A stretch of DNA of 11,162 nucleotides from contig NWUY0300001411.1 in assembly GCA_004151065.3 (NCBI GenBank), positions 45,582 to 56,743 on the forward strand. The letters run 5' to 3'. This DNA is from Larix sibirica. Lineage: Eukaryota; Streptophyta; Pinopsida; Pinales; Pinaceae. Below the pieces are notes generated by a model that was not told where the DNA came from, did no database searches, and was given only the letters and a program-made list of their open reading frames with translations. Both the position numbers and the translations under genes were made by a program. This document shows positions 1-8,752 of the stretch, one piece after another; positions within the stretch are counted from its first letter, which is position 1; the number at the start of each line of letters is the position of its first letter.

Positions 1-504
1 TACAATTGATCCTTTTATGGAAGGATCCACTCATATTCACTTTTCTCTCAAAGGGGGCAAGCTCCTATGAACCAAGATCCAATGATTTATGATATGTTGT
101 GTGTTCATGCATATCATTTACACCTAAGGTATACAACATATGTTATCATAGCACTTTCTGAGGCCAAAATAAGAGATTTTGTTTTCTCTTATTTTGCAAG
201 ATTTTCATAAAAAAAGAGGGTCATGATACTTGGATCCATTTCTAAGTGTTTTTTGGAAGAAGTTTTAGACACAAAATGGAGATTTGAGTTCCTCTCATAA
301 AAATATGTGATATTCAAAAAAAAATCTCAGATCCTAGTCTAGATGAAAACAATATTTCCATTTTAAATATATTATTTTATAGGGTTTCAAGTGATGACCA
401 CAAATCTTATAGAAGGCATAAATTTTGACAGGGTGATCAAATTGCATCGAGATCGATGCCATTGGAGAGATAACTTCCAATTCTTTCATATGGCATATTT
501 CTAG
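1..504 (+). pseudogene. decayed reading frame, 5' part (element ORF, unknown function)
   Basis: I do not recognise this protein. From about position 70 to 504 one frame stays mostly open, interrupted by stops at 298-300 and 502-504 and a few others. Before 70 the readable frame is a different one, so a frameshift lies near 65-70. Readable fragments include ILGSISKCFLEEVLDTKWRF (about 220-285) and FDRVIKLHRDRCHWRDNF (about 424-477), which have ordinary protein composition despite the AT-rich DNA. An acceptor-like TTTTATAG precedes 383, so an intron is an alternative reading. The stretch lies upstream of, and on the same strand as, the decayed frame at 522-2936 that ends at a probable 3' LTR, so I infer it belongs to the same mobile element. 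It could instead be flanking sequence. No reverse transcriptase, RNase H or integrase motif is seen. Confidence 0.35.
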
Positions 505-521
505 TCAATCCCTAGTATGTT

Positions 522-1416
522 ATGGCCCTCTCAAAATCCCACCCTCAAACCCTCATGAAATTGAGGAATGGAAAAGTGGTACCCATCCTTATTGATTTGG
601 ATTGCAATGTCAAGGATACTACCAGTCCAAGAACCAATATTTACATAAGGAATTGTGCTGAGTATGTTGAATCACCAATGTTTTTCCACCATATGGTCAG
701 GCACTATTTCTAGCCTTACCCCAAAATAAATGTTTTCTCATTGGTAAGACAACTTGAAAACAACATGCCAGCAATGGTGCGTACTGTAAAATGTACAAAG
801 AAATTTGCCACTAACTTCTCATATCTAAGGATTGCACTAGAATATGGTATGAACATGGAATGGGCGAGGAGCCTAGGGAATTGGATTAGTATCCTTCAAT
901 AGACCATATTTTCATGGATCTGTCAAGACAATCAAACATAGATTATAAGGTTCCCCCTTCAGCAAAGGGAGAAGTAGAGAAAACAATAACTCCACTTCAC
1001 AATGGGGAGTTGGAAGAAGAAAGATAAGTCAAAATTTACATCACTACATTTACAGCTGATAAGGAACCAATATCACTGAATCTAAAAAAGAAATCCACAA
1101 CATGAAAGAAAGAAAAACGTATAAGAGTTGATATTGATGAGTCTAGCAAAGAAAATGGGGGTGAAACACAAATAATTATCCCTGCATCAAAACCTATGGA
1201 CTGGGAGCAACTAAGGATAAGGAAATATATCAAACAAGTTGATGCAAAGGTACTATCAACATAGGAAGGTACCAAAGGCACCAAATAACAAGAAAAGAAA
1301 AGAAAATTAATCATGGATTCGAGCACCTATCTCAACTACACTCAAGCAATGGCAAGTGTGAAGGATATAATTATGAATGTCATGAAGAATCATATAAGTA
1401 TAGAGAAACAATTTTA
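522..1416 (+). pseudogene. decayed reading frame, central part (element ORF, unknown function)
   Basis: A coding-like stretch reads in one frame from 522 to about 901 (stops TAG at 711-713 and TAG at 900-902). It then reads in another frame from 902 to about 1416, with scattered stops including a TAA near 1024 and a TAG near 1260. Readable segments include LVRQLENNMPAMVRTVKC and a charged stretch rich in Lys and Glu ending in KPMDWEQLRIRKYIKQVD (about 1191-1245). The length of the continuous coding flavour, across two frames and several stops, is what supports a decayed gene rather than chance reading. No family motif is recognised and there is no zinc knuckle. The position upstream of a purine tract and LTR suggests a gag-like or additional ORF of a retrotransposon. 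That assignment is inference. Confidence 0.4.
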
Positions 1417-2268
1417 GGAATAAATGCACATGTAGGGAACATGCAAGGAGCATCCACAACAAAGTACATCCAAACCAATGATCGACAAATTGGTCGCCAC
1501 CCTACATATCGACTTGTAATAGGAGTCAACACCTTCATTGTGAACACCAATCACTCGGGAACCATAATTGATTCCCACATGGTTGGGTCCACCATAGTCA
1601 AATCCACCACAGTCGACACCCACACATTCAACCCCACCACAGTCAATGCCCACACATTCAGTTCCACCACCATTGCCTCCACTGCAGTCGACCCCACAAC
1701 AAAATCCATTGTCACCACAAGTACATCCGTCGACTTCCCATACACACAACCACAAACATCACCTCATAGTAAACCAACACAAGCACAAGAAGAATCTAAT
1801 GAATCAACGACAGCTCACAAACCATTCCAGATGAGAGAGTGAGAAGATGGGCATGTTACAATATTATTCAGGCCCGAAACTACAACTAACAATGAACTTC
1901 AACAAATGCCAAAAGTAGTCATAAAGGAGAAATACAAGAGATGGAAGAGCCTTGCCATATACATAGATCACAAGTGTCAGAAAATAGCCAAGGCCTAGGA
2001 AGAGTGTAAAGCAAAAGAAAATGATGCCATGGGAATCAAGCTACAACAAGAGCCAAGGGACCCTATCGACTTTCTGAAAACTATAGTAACAAAAATAATA
2101 GGCCAACACCACATACACGTGAGCAATCAGAGAACAAAATATGAACAGACATCAGCCCTGGTAGTGCAAGAATTCGACCGACTACACTGTATTAGAGAGC
2201 AACTTGCACAGGCAAAAACATGAGCGTCAGCAGTCAATATAGTTTTTAATAGTTGGTCGTCACACTTT
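1417..2268 (+). pseudogene. decayed reading frame with Pro/Thr repeat then coiled-coil-like part
   Basis: The frame of the 1441-1842 reading continues past TGA 1840-1842, TAG near 1996 and TGA 2221-2223 to about 2268. The first third is a Thr/Pro/His-rich low-complexity tract encoded by 15-bp repeats (1574-1708). The later part, about 1880-2220, is charged and helical in character, with segments such as KYKRWKSLAIYIDHKCQKIA, QQEPRDPIDFLKTIVTKI and LVVQEFDRLHCIREQLAQAK. These look like a real coiled-coil-prone protein region. Start codons here are arbitrary, since the frame is a relic of a longer one. I recognise no family. It plausibly continues the 522-1416 relic after a frameshift near 1416. 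Confidence 0.4.
1574..1708 (+). repeat. 15-bp minisatellite, about 9 units
   Basis: Units alternate between forms like CCACCACAGTCGACA and CCCACACATTCAACC. Clear 15-bp steps begin at 1589, 1604, 1619, 1634, 1649, 1664 and 1679, with weaker units at each edge. A higher-order 30-bp period is visible at 1604, 1634 and 1664. Because 15 is a multiple of 3, the tract encodes five-residue repeats in every frame, for example PPQST/PTHST in one and STTVD/THTFN in another. The real frame therefore cannot be chosen from the repeat alone. Confidence 0.75.
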
Positions 2269-2289
2269 GCCCATGTCAGTAGTAAACTC

Positions 2290-2936
2290 GGGGTTAACCA
2301 AATGGCAATAGCATATCTTATCGTTATACAACAAAGGACAATGAAGAATAGATAATGGGAAGCATTAGAACTGTTATTACAAAAATAAAGGCAACAACAA
2401 GTAAATCTTCAACAAGAAGAAGCATAATGGTTGCAAGAAGGAAAACAATGCATAATGAAGTCAAGAAAATACTCCAACATATGTTCTTCCTATACAAGAG
2501 GATACAACAAATGAATGTTGACTTCCAAGCACAAGATCCTCTTGTATAAACAATCATCATGTTAATTGATCTCATAACTACCAATTTTTCTATTGAAGAG
2601 ATCATCGAAGAATGACAGATGATGCAGAGTAAGCTACAAGTGTCATTACCCCACATATATAGAACAATCATCGACTTCCATGCCATTCATCTAGAACCAC
2701 CACCACAACTAACACAACCAAGACCAGTCAAGAATTTATTCCAACCAAGTACATCCATCAATCAGGAGCCAAAGCTAATTAAGAGCATTGAAATCGATAA
2801 AACTTGAAGAAGTTGCCATACACATTTTTGTACAAATATACTTTTTTGTAAAAGAGATACCTTTTTCTTTAAAAAAATCTGTTGGCTTTGATATTTCCCT
2901 TCTTCGGAACGAAGAAGAGTTTGAGAGTGGGGGAGA
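2290..2936 (+). pseudogene. decayed reading frame, 3' end, running into the purine tract
   Basis: One frame is mostly open from 2355 to 2807, with stops at 2547-2549, near 2613 and at 2805-2807. A Lys/Arg-rich segment comes first (about 2370-2480), followed by a Pro/Gln-rich segment that includes LEPPPQLTQPRPVKNLF. From 2803 another frame is open to beyond the purine tract, with a readable stretch SVGFDISLLRNEEEFESGGD next to it. The pattern of coding flavour right up to a purine tract and LTR is typical of the 3' end of a plant LTR element's internal region. No domain is recognised. Confidence 0.35.
2923..2936 (+). promoter_or_regulatory. polypurine tract (plus-strand primer) next to LTR
   Basis: The sequence GAGAGTGGGGGAGA is all purine except one T and directly precedes TGTTGGAATGGC. 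In LTR retrotransposons a purine tract at this place primes plus-strand DNA synthesis, and the LTR starts at the TG that follows. The arrangement is seen directly. The function is inferred from the family. Confidence 0.65.
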
Positions 2937-3300
2937 TGTTGGAATGGCATACTTGGTTAGTTGAGTAGGCCCTCTAGTTGACTAACAATCAACTAATTGA
3001 CTGGCGTAGAAGGTCAACCGACATATGTGAACAATCATGTATATTAATATGTATGTTTTAATAGATAAAAATGATATCAATTTATGTTGCAATATTTCAT
3101 TCTATTGATAATATAACGAATCATTTGAATAATATATACTCTTATTTATATATACATGCATGTTTCTCTTAATGTGTATCATTGGTAACTAATGACTGTA
3201 ATCCCCTAAATTGCAACACCTTGTATATACCATAGAAGGAAATAGTACCAACTCTTCCAAGAAATTTGTAGTGTATTGTTTCTATATTGAGGTGAACACA
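2937..3300 (+). mobile_element. probable 3' LTR of a decayed retrotransposon (end uncertain)
   Basis: It starts with TGTTGGAATGGC right after the purine tract, a common plant LTR start. Inside it are a TATA-like run at 3143-3154 and AT-rich sequence with no reading frame. A CA at 3299-3300 (GGTGAACACA) is one possible end, but no perfect inverted copy of the start was found, so the right end could be elsewhere. The matching 5' LTR is not in the window, so the boundary cannot be confirmed by self-comparison. The element's coding part would be the decayed frames to the left. Confidence 0.55.
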
Positions 3301-3989
3301 AGCCTTGGCAAAAAAGGCAACCATAGAGAAATATTACAGTAAAAGGATAATCCAAGAAAACTTTGATTCTATATAATAAGTTATGATCTCACTATTTAAT
3401 ATTTTTGGATCAAAAGTAAGGTGAGCCACAAAAGAGGGTTAAGACCTTAGGAATCCCTATGAGACAAACAAGAAACTCCACATATGTAGACCTTAGGGAA
3501 ATGCCTCTAGACAATAATATCCATATCACTTGCAGGGAAAATATAGTCTTAAGAACCCTAGCTTCATAGCCCTTAGGGTAATTCCATTGAACAAAAATCT
3601 CAAAAAAATGTCATTGAAAAATCTTCTGAAATTAATCAACAAGAAGTTGATTTTAAACCCTGGTTTCATAGTCACAAATAACGATAACACTAGCCAATAG
3701 ATTTGGATTTACTGCTGAAAATTCTTGGAATAAAAATTAGCAAATAAACCTAACTTTGGGTGCATCAATTGTTGGGTAAGAGCTTCAAAGAAGGTTTAAA
3801 AAACAACCCAAACAACCTCAAATAGAGCACCCTTTTCCATCCAACAATAACGTTGTGAAAAACAAACCCAAAACTCCTTGATTTAGAGAGTCTTTTTATG
3901 CAAAAGTATGATTGCAATGTATATCAACACAAACAACCAAGAAGAAAATCCTAACCAATAATGGAATAAGAAAAGGAAGGTTCACACCC
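3301..3989. other. no gene seen; AT-rich sequence with degenerate short repeats
   Basis: No supported gene on either strand. Three degenerate copies of a motif starting CCTTAGG and reaching a nearby ACAA occur at 3445, 3491 and 3571. Several A-runs are present. This may be further retroelement non-coding sequence, but nothing identifies it. Confidence 0.4.
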
Positions 3990-4001
3990 AATGTGAAACC
4001 A
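3990..4001 (-). promoter_or_regulatory. possible degenerate primer-binding site, minus strand
   Basis: On the minus strand TGGTTTCACATT matches 8 of 12 bases of the initiator-Met tRNA primer site common in plant LTR elements (TGGTATCAGAGC). It directly follows CTCAACA, so an LTR reading on the minus strand could end at 4002. On the + strand that edge reads TGTTGAGATATC. The other edge of such an LTR was not found. This is a weak call. Confidence 0.2.
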
Positions 4002-4829
4002 TGTTGAGATATCAAGAGAATGAGGTGGTTGAATGGAACTAAATATCCAACCCAAAACCTTGAAAAAATAAAGGATAAAATAACTCTAAACAAGTACACT
4101 CGAGATGTCCAAAAGATGCACTAGAGAGATAAAAACACAACTATAGAACAAGAGAATGCCAAAGATATAGTTCCCATGCATTTAATGACTTTCATGAAAT
4201 GATGATATGCTTAGGCTAAAGAATTATCGCACGATCACACACAATTATATTACAGATGTTGTTTTAGTAATGTATTTAGACACAACCTTTTGGATCTACA
4301 TAAGTAGGGTGCACTCACTAATAGGGTTATTGAGCCTACATATCATAGTTGACTATGTAAGCATTAACCATAGCCTATTATTACAATAACTGATGCCAAT
4401 AGCCATAATTAAGGCCCAACAAAATGTATTAATGACACAAAGTGAGATGACTATGGCCACATATGATGATTACACCATTCTCAACACATACCTCTTCCTC
4501 TTAGCTAATCATACCACCATCTTGAGCATTCCTCGTCTATGCTACCAATTCCCAAGGAAATGCATCTCATTAAGTGCTCTAATGCATGTAAGTAGAGTCC
4601 AACTAGTGATTACCCTTTAGGGAATCCTTATATGGTAGATCTTGGCTCATTTATAATCAATAATCAATATGAAAAATTATCCAGCAAGGATTTATATCTC
4701 ACCCCAATCCATTTTCTCGTTCTATAGCTAACATTTTATACCCAATACAATTAATTTCCATTATCTACCAACCATCAAACTATTTAAATTTTTGCAACTC
4801 CTGTAAGCTCTCGCGCTTATTATTTTCAG
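4002..4829. other. no gene seen; possible old LTR or intergenic sequence
   Basis: Two short + strand readings (4207-4389 and 4393-4620) are hydrophobic or of mixed composition, match nothing I recognise and have no coding context. If the primer-site-like motif at 3990-4001 is real, the start of this stretch would be a minus-strand LTR. A pyrimidine-rich run near the right end leads into the acceptor-like site at 4827-4829. Confidence 0.35.
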
Positions 4830-5020
4830 GTGTTGATTGTGGTAAATGGAATTAGTTTCTGACATGGGAGAGCGTATGATTTCCATCATTGAAAATAGAG
4901 GTAGAATGGAAGAAGAGAGACTTTATAGGAATATTGTGGCTATTATACCCTTCCTTGCATGGGGCACATGTGCCTTCCAAAAGAGCAAAACACGTTTTGC
5001 TTTGGACAACTGAGTCAAAG
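4830..5020 (+). pseudogene. candidate lone exon or pseudo-exon
   Basis: An acceptor-like site (CTTATTATTTTCAG, ending at 4829) is followed by a frame open from ATG 4846 to TGA 5011-5013. A donor-like CAAAG|GTTAGTGAG comes at 5020/5021. The 55-residue reading is strikingly protein-like: an acidic/basic amphipathic start (ELVSDMGERMISIIENRGRM), then a hydrophobic segment (NIVAIIPFLAWGTCAFQ), then KSKTRFALDN. The TGA lies just inside the exon, seven bases before the putative donor. It could be a true stop or a CGA-to-TGA decay mutation. I do not recognise the family. A longer overlapping reading at 4889-5215 in another frame looks less natural. It could be a fragment of a host gene or of a mobile element. 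Confidence 0.35.
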
Positions 5021-6364
5021 GTTAGTGAGATTTTCAATAAACATGGGAAAAGTAATGGTTCTCCAAATGACATGTGGCAACCATATTTTAATGGTTTTAA
5101 TTCCCATATTCCTCCTTTTCTCCTCCCCTCTCATGTGGTCATAGTTCCCTTATGCTCCTCAACAACCTTTTTTGTCATTTTTTATATGTTTCATGTTTTT
5201 GCTTGTAACCTTTGACATGAACTAAAGGGATAATATATCTACATGGTGGTACCTTGGGGACACAAACATGACACCTTTATCGATCCCATAATTCAAACTC
5301 ATGAGCATCTATAAGTCAAGCATTTTCCCAAGGCTATAAGTAAGAGTATTTACATATTCACATCATGGGTCATCACAACTCAAACCAGCTAGCTTCACAC
5401 CTACCAGAATAGTCACACCATAACCTTGTTTATGTAATTTGGTCCAATACTTTCTAAGGGTTAGGGATGGGGTATTGTTGTAACAAACATATAACCCATG
5501 TAAACAACAAGCACACTGTAATAATCCTCGTACCCTGTAGAAATAAACATCAAAATCATGCAAACTCGAGTCCCTTGATTTCTATATATCCCAGACATTA
5601 TTCTTTAAAATACTGGCCCCTTACCAATCTTCCTTTCATAGTCAAGGTTACTCTCAGTGTCCCTTGGAACCCAAATCCAACTATCTTCTTCACCTATTAC
5701 CATACTTTGAAAATTCATTTATGTTTTATGGATCTTTTCTTCCTTGTCCCGTGCCTATAGTGGTTTATATGCTAGTTTAGATCAGATATCATGTAGGGAT
5801 GAAACCTTATAAGTTAGCCACTCCATATCTCATAGAAAGGATATAACTTCTTCATCTCACATGTATATGAGAGTACCCATAATCGAGGCCATAAAAACCA
5901 CAAATATTCATCCACCTTTGCATGTATCCTAGCACCAAATGGGCATGCATACAACCCTATATTCCCATCATTGAGCCAAATTATCAAAATTCTTTGTTTC
6001 CTCGCACAAAGAAGGTTCTAACATTGTATTATCTTATTTTTCTACCCAAATTTAATAAAGAATTTGACCAAAATTCCACAACACACACTGGTGTTATTTC
6101 CCTTATTTGCAATAAAAACATGGCCTTAATAAAAAGCAAGATAGAAAATACAACCATGCAAATTTTAAGAGAATGAAGATTTCACCACTACACAACTAGA
6201 AACTAGCTTAACTAACTGACATGGAGAATAACATCACTAGACTCCCAGGATGGTTCCATTCTTAACCACTCAAACCATAAAGGCCAAAAAATCCTTGTAC
6301 TATCTTCGATTAACCCACTACTCTTTTTTTTAATGAAGTGATACATTGGTGTAGGTAAGCAAGT
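5021..6364. other. no supported gene
   Basis: Several readings of 60-100 codons exist, such as 5363-5563 on the minus strand and 5467-5760 and 5922-6176 on the + strand. None has a recognisable motif, a repeat, or clear splice signals, and AT-rich DNA yields such readings by chance. A T-run occurs near 6324. Because the integrase relic begins at the right edge, decayed reverse transcriptase might be expected here. I looked for YVDD-like and RNase H motifs and saw none. Confidence 0.45.
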
Positions 6365-7250
6365 TTCATACATTCACCTATGAATGAACTTCTATTCCAT
6401 TTGGAGTGTCTCTATGTTCCTTCAAGCGAGAGTGAGAAGGTTATTTTGGAGGTGCATTATAGTGGGGTGGTGGGGTACTTCAATGTGGAGAAAATAACGA
6501 TAGCACTACATAAGTACTTCTATTGGCTAAAGCTTTGATAGAACATCAATAGGTATATCAGATCATGTAGACATGTGTTATCATTAAACCTGCCATTAAG
6601 AAGCATGGGTTGGACACTCCTCTACCTACTCCATACAAGCCTTGGGATTCAATCTATATAGATTATTAGCCGTATGGCCTCAAACAGTCACAATAACAAT
6701 TATATATATGTCAATGTTGATTGGTTCTCTGAGATGGCCATCTTGGCACCCTGTAAGAAGAGTATCATGGTATTAGCCACCGCTAAGCTCTTCTTCAAGC
6801 ATGTTTAGGTTCATTTTGGGCTACCATGGACCAGTTTTTAGATAGGGGTAATGGGTTTGTTAATACTTTATAGTCTAGCTCGTGGTTATGATGGAATCCA
6901 AGTTGACGAAATCAACTACCTTCCACCCATAGATCAATGGACATACAAAGGTAGTCAACATGAAAATTGTGCATATCCTTGAAATGTACCACTCCAACCA
7001 TCCACATACATGGAATGAAAGCCTTCCTTATGTTCAACATAGCTACAACATAGCCTTTCACAACTCTATTGGCCACTATCATTTTCATGTGTGCTTAGGG
7101 TTCCATCCATTGGTCCCAATTGAAGTAGCTTTGCTTATTGTGTTTACACAAGGAGAACCATCCCATGCTGAGACATATACATACATAGTATCCATAATTG
7201 TTGAATGCAGCCAATATATCCAACAACAAGATCATGATTTTTTGTAGATA
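6365..7250 (+). pseudogene. Ty3/gypsy retrotransposon integrase relic (zinc finger and catalytic core)
   Basis: The integrase that inserts element DNA into the host genome is clearly recognisable in pieces. First, FHLECLYVP and the zinc-finger start (His codon 6455-6457) read in one frame. The second His is Tyr (6476-6478), and the two Cys codons (6566-6568 and 6574-6576) are split by a one-base deletion. Next, KPWDSIYIDY carries the first catalytic Asp (6661-6663), with TAG following at 6667. After another shift at about 6692, VDWFSEMAILAPCKKS and LFFKHV-stop-VHFGLP follow. The second Asp is in DRGNGF (6841-6843). From 6891, ESKLTKSTTFHP-stop-INGHTKVVN leads into SLPYVQHSYN. At the place of the catalytic Glu, the codon AAG (6948-6950) gives Lys. 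The order and motifs are diagnostic for Ty3/gypsy. The gene is dead: at least four frame changes and several TGA/TAG stops. Confidence 0.9.
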
Positions 7251-7721
7251 GCCAATGTTAAATAAAAACAACAACACGATAAGCATAAGGTTCCACATTA
7301 TTTTTAGGTTGGTGATAAGGTATATTCACACTTGCAAAAAGAGTGACTCACAAGCCCCCACATGAAGCTTAGACCACTCCAATATGCCCCCTCCCACTAT
7401 CTCCAAGATTGTGGGTGGAAATTCTTTTGAATTGAGTATTCCACCAAGTTTCCATGGCTTATACATGTTTTTATTGTGGAGTTGACTCTACCATATTTCC
7501 CACCTCTATTGGACACCTTAGAGCTGGTGGAGAACTTTGCCCTTACAAATCTCAACCTTGACTACAATGGGCATGCTATAGTCAATTGCATCATGGAAAC
7601 CAAGGTGAAGGGCACCCACCAACAAAACATACAACTCCAATGGGTTGCCAAAGTAGGCAACTTCTTCAACGGGGCAAGCGGTTCATTGGGAGTAAGATTC
7701 AGCAAAATTTTCCCCATATGA
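7251..7721 (+). pseudogene. integrase C-terminal tail: GPF/Y-like module and chromodomain-like end
   Basis: This continues the integrase relic. It reads through stops into HDKHKVPHYF-stop-VGDKVYSHLQKE, then KLRPLQYAPSHY, the place of the GPF/Y module (usual GPY replaced by APS, about 7386-7394). A shift to the next frame gives SKIVGGNSFELSIPPSFHG (7402 to about 7460), and a shift back gives VELTLPYFPPLLDT from about 7467. The last part includes AIVNCIMETKVKGTHQQNIQ and LQWVAKVG, resembling the chromodomain-like tail of plant chromoviruses, which binds marked histones and steers insertion. The open stretch ends at the TGA at 7719-7721. The GPF/Y assignment is firm. The chromodomain label is tentative, because the closing Trp/acidic part is not recognisable. 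Confidence 0.75.
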
Positions 7722-7975
7722 TGGATTAACTTGACACAACATAGACCATTGATTCCTAAAGGGGAATTACTAATCTAGCTGGATATAGGTGGCCACACAC
7801 ATATTCCATCAACTCATAAATGATCCCACACCTTGGCAATTATATAATAGTTTTGCCAGTCCTGAACTTCTGATGCATTTTTTTAGCACTTATCATGTGT
7901 TTTTTACAATTGACATGCCAGAACATTTATGTTTTCCAAACATGTCAAACACATATAGCTTAGAATAAGCTTTGT
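7722..7975 (+). other. post-integrase sequence, no gene
   Basis: AT-rich sequence between the integrase relic and the LTR-like stretch. No reading frame, clear purine tract or TG-start boundary could be fixed, so the left edge of any 3' LTR remains open. Confidence 0.35.
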
Positions 7976-8349
7976 AATGGTAAAAAAAATGCCCCAAATG
8001 AAGGTCACAAGTGAAAGTTGTGGCCTTGGTAAGATGCCAAATCATCTAGGCTCATTGGTGCCCACATTCCTTTTGCCACCTCATCTCCTAGGGTCAGGGT
8101 TTTGGATCTTAGGGTTTTTTCCCCTTAGATTTTTGGATTTTGTGTTAAAAGGCAACTTCAACCTCTTACAAGAGGATTTTGGTGATTGGGTATAACCAAT
8201 AGATCTCTTTTCAAAGATAAGCTACCACCATTCTAGCTAATTTGTATTGCTTTGTATATTACACTGTTTTCATTGTTTCATACATTAATAGAGTTACGGT
8301 TTCATTGTATTAATGTGATATTTGCAATATCTTTGTGTTATTTCCCTCA
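7976..8349 (+). mobile_element. LTR-like stretch (boundaries uncertain)
   Basis: The non-coding stretch contains promoter/leader-like sequence (GTGTTAAAAGGCAACTTCAACC near 8141), then T-rich sequence of the sort found in plant LTR ends. It finishes CCCTCA at 8349, three bases before TGGTATC. It lies about 250-630 bases downstream of the integrase relic, which fits a 3' LTR. The primer-site-like motif after it instead fits a 5' LTR of another copy. The left edge is a guess. A second LTR copy is needed for proof. Confidence 0.35.
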
Positions 8350-8352
8350 ATT

Positions 8353-8359
8353 TGGTATC
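8353..8359 (+). promoter_or_regulatory. primer-binding-site-like TGGTATC
   Basis: TGGTATC is the first seven bases of the initiator-Met tRNA primer site used by many plant LTR elements. The next five bases (TTCAT) do not match. It sits three bases after a CA that could end an LTR. Seven bases alone occur often by chance, so the support is mainly positional. Confidence 0.3.
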
Positions 8360-8428
8360 TTCATTTCACTCTCAACATAATTTAGATTAGTTGCAAATTC
8401 TATCATTGTGTTGATGCATTACAATAAC

Positions 8429-8750
8429 ATGGGGGAGGAACGTCATCCAAAAAAAATGATGCCTTTTCCAATTCACCATGGAGTAGCCCCCCCTAACCAA
8501 TGTAGAGTTCACTTAATGGCAAGTGATAAATAGAATGCAAGTATTACATGTATTTGTTTTCATTAGCAACGCCACTAATAGAGAGGATTCTTGCCACAAT
8601 AGGGAGGTGACTATCCCACCATTAAGAGTAAGGGCACTTTCCTGGATTGAAACCCCAACAAATAATATCAAGTGTTATCACAATTTTTTAGTAGTTGAGG
8701 GACAAATATATGTGTTTGCTTAATCTACCTCTCCCCTTTTGTTGTTTTAT
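8429..8750 (+). other. leader or decayed coding-like sequence, unassigned
   Basis: A short reading from ATG 8429 (MGEERHPKKMMPFPIHHGVA and on, 35 codons) begins about 70 bases after the primer-site-like motif, the place where a gag frame would start. It then collapses into many stops. A reading at 8523-8723 in another frame matches nothing I know. The position is suggestive only. Confidence 0.2.
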
Positions 8751-8752
8751 AG

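Noticed and set aside
1414-1755. Minus-strand 113-codon Cys/Gly-rich reading
   Set aside because: It is the antisense of the 15-bp repeat, so its Gly/Cys/Val pattern is a by-product of the repeat.
2324-2686. Minus-strand 120-codon hydrophobic reading
   Set aside because: It is antisense to A-rich + strand coding-like sequence, so Leu/Ile/Val richness is expected, and no motif is present.
4889-5215. + strand 108-codon reading
   Set aside because: It overlaps the better exon-like frame at 4846-5013 and ends in a T-rich hydrophobic run. No family is recognised.
6960-7247. A separate 95-residue gene starting at ATG 6960
   Set aside because: The reading is internal to the integrase relic. Its Met stands where the family usually has Arg, so it is not a true start.
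7095-7298. Minus-strand 67-codon reading
   Set aside because: It is antisense to the integrase relic.
6365-7721. Endogenous plant pararetrovirus instead of a retrotransposon
   Set aside because: Pararetroviruses of the caulimovirus type lack an integrase of this kind. The zinc finger, the two catalytic Asp motifs and the chromodomain-like tail point to Ty3/gypsy.
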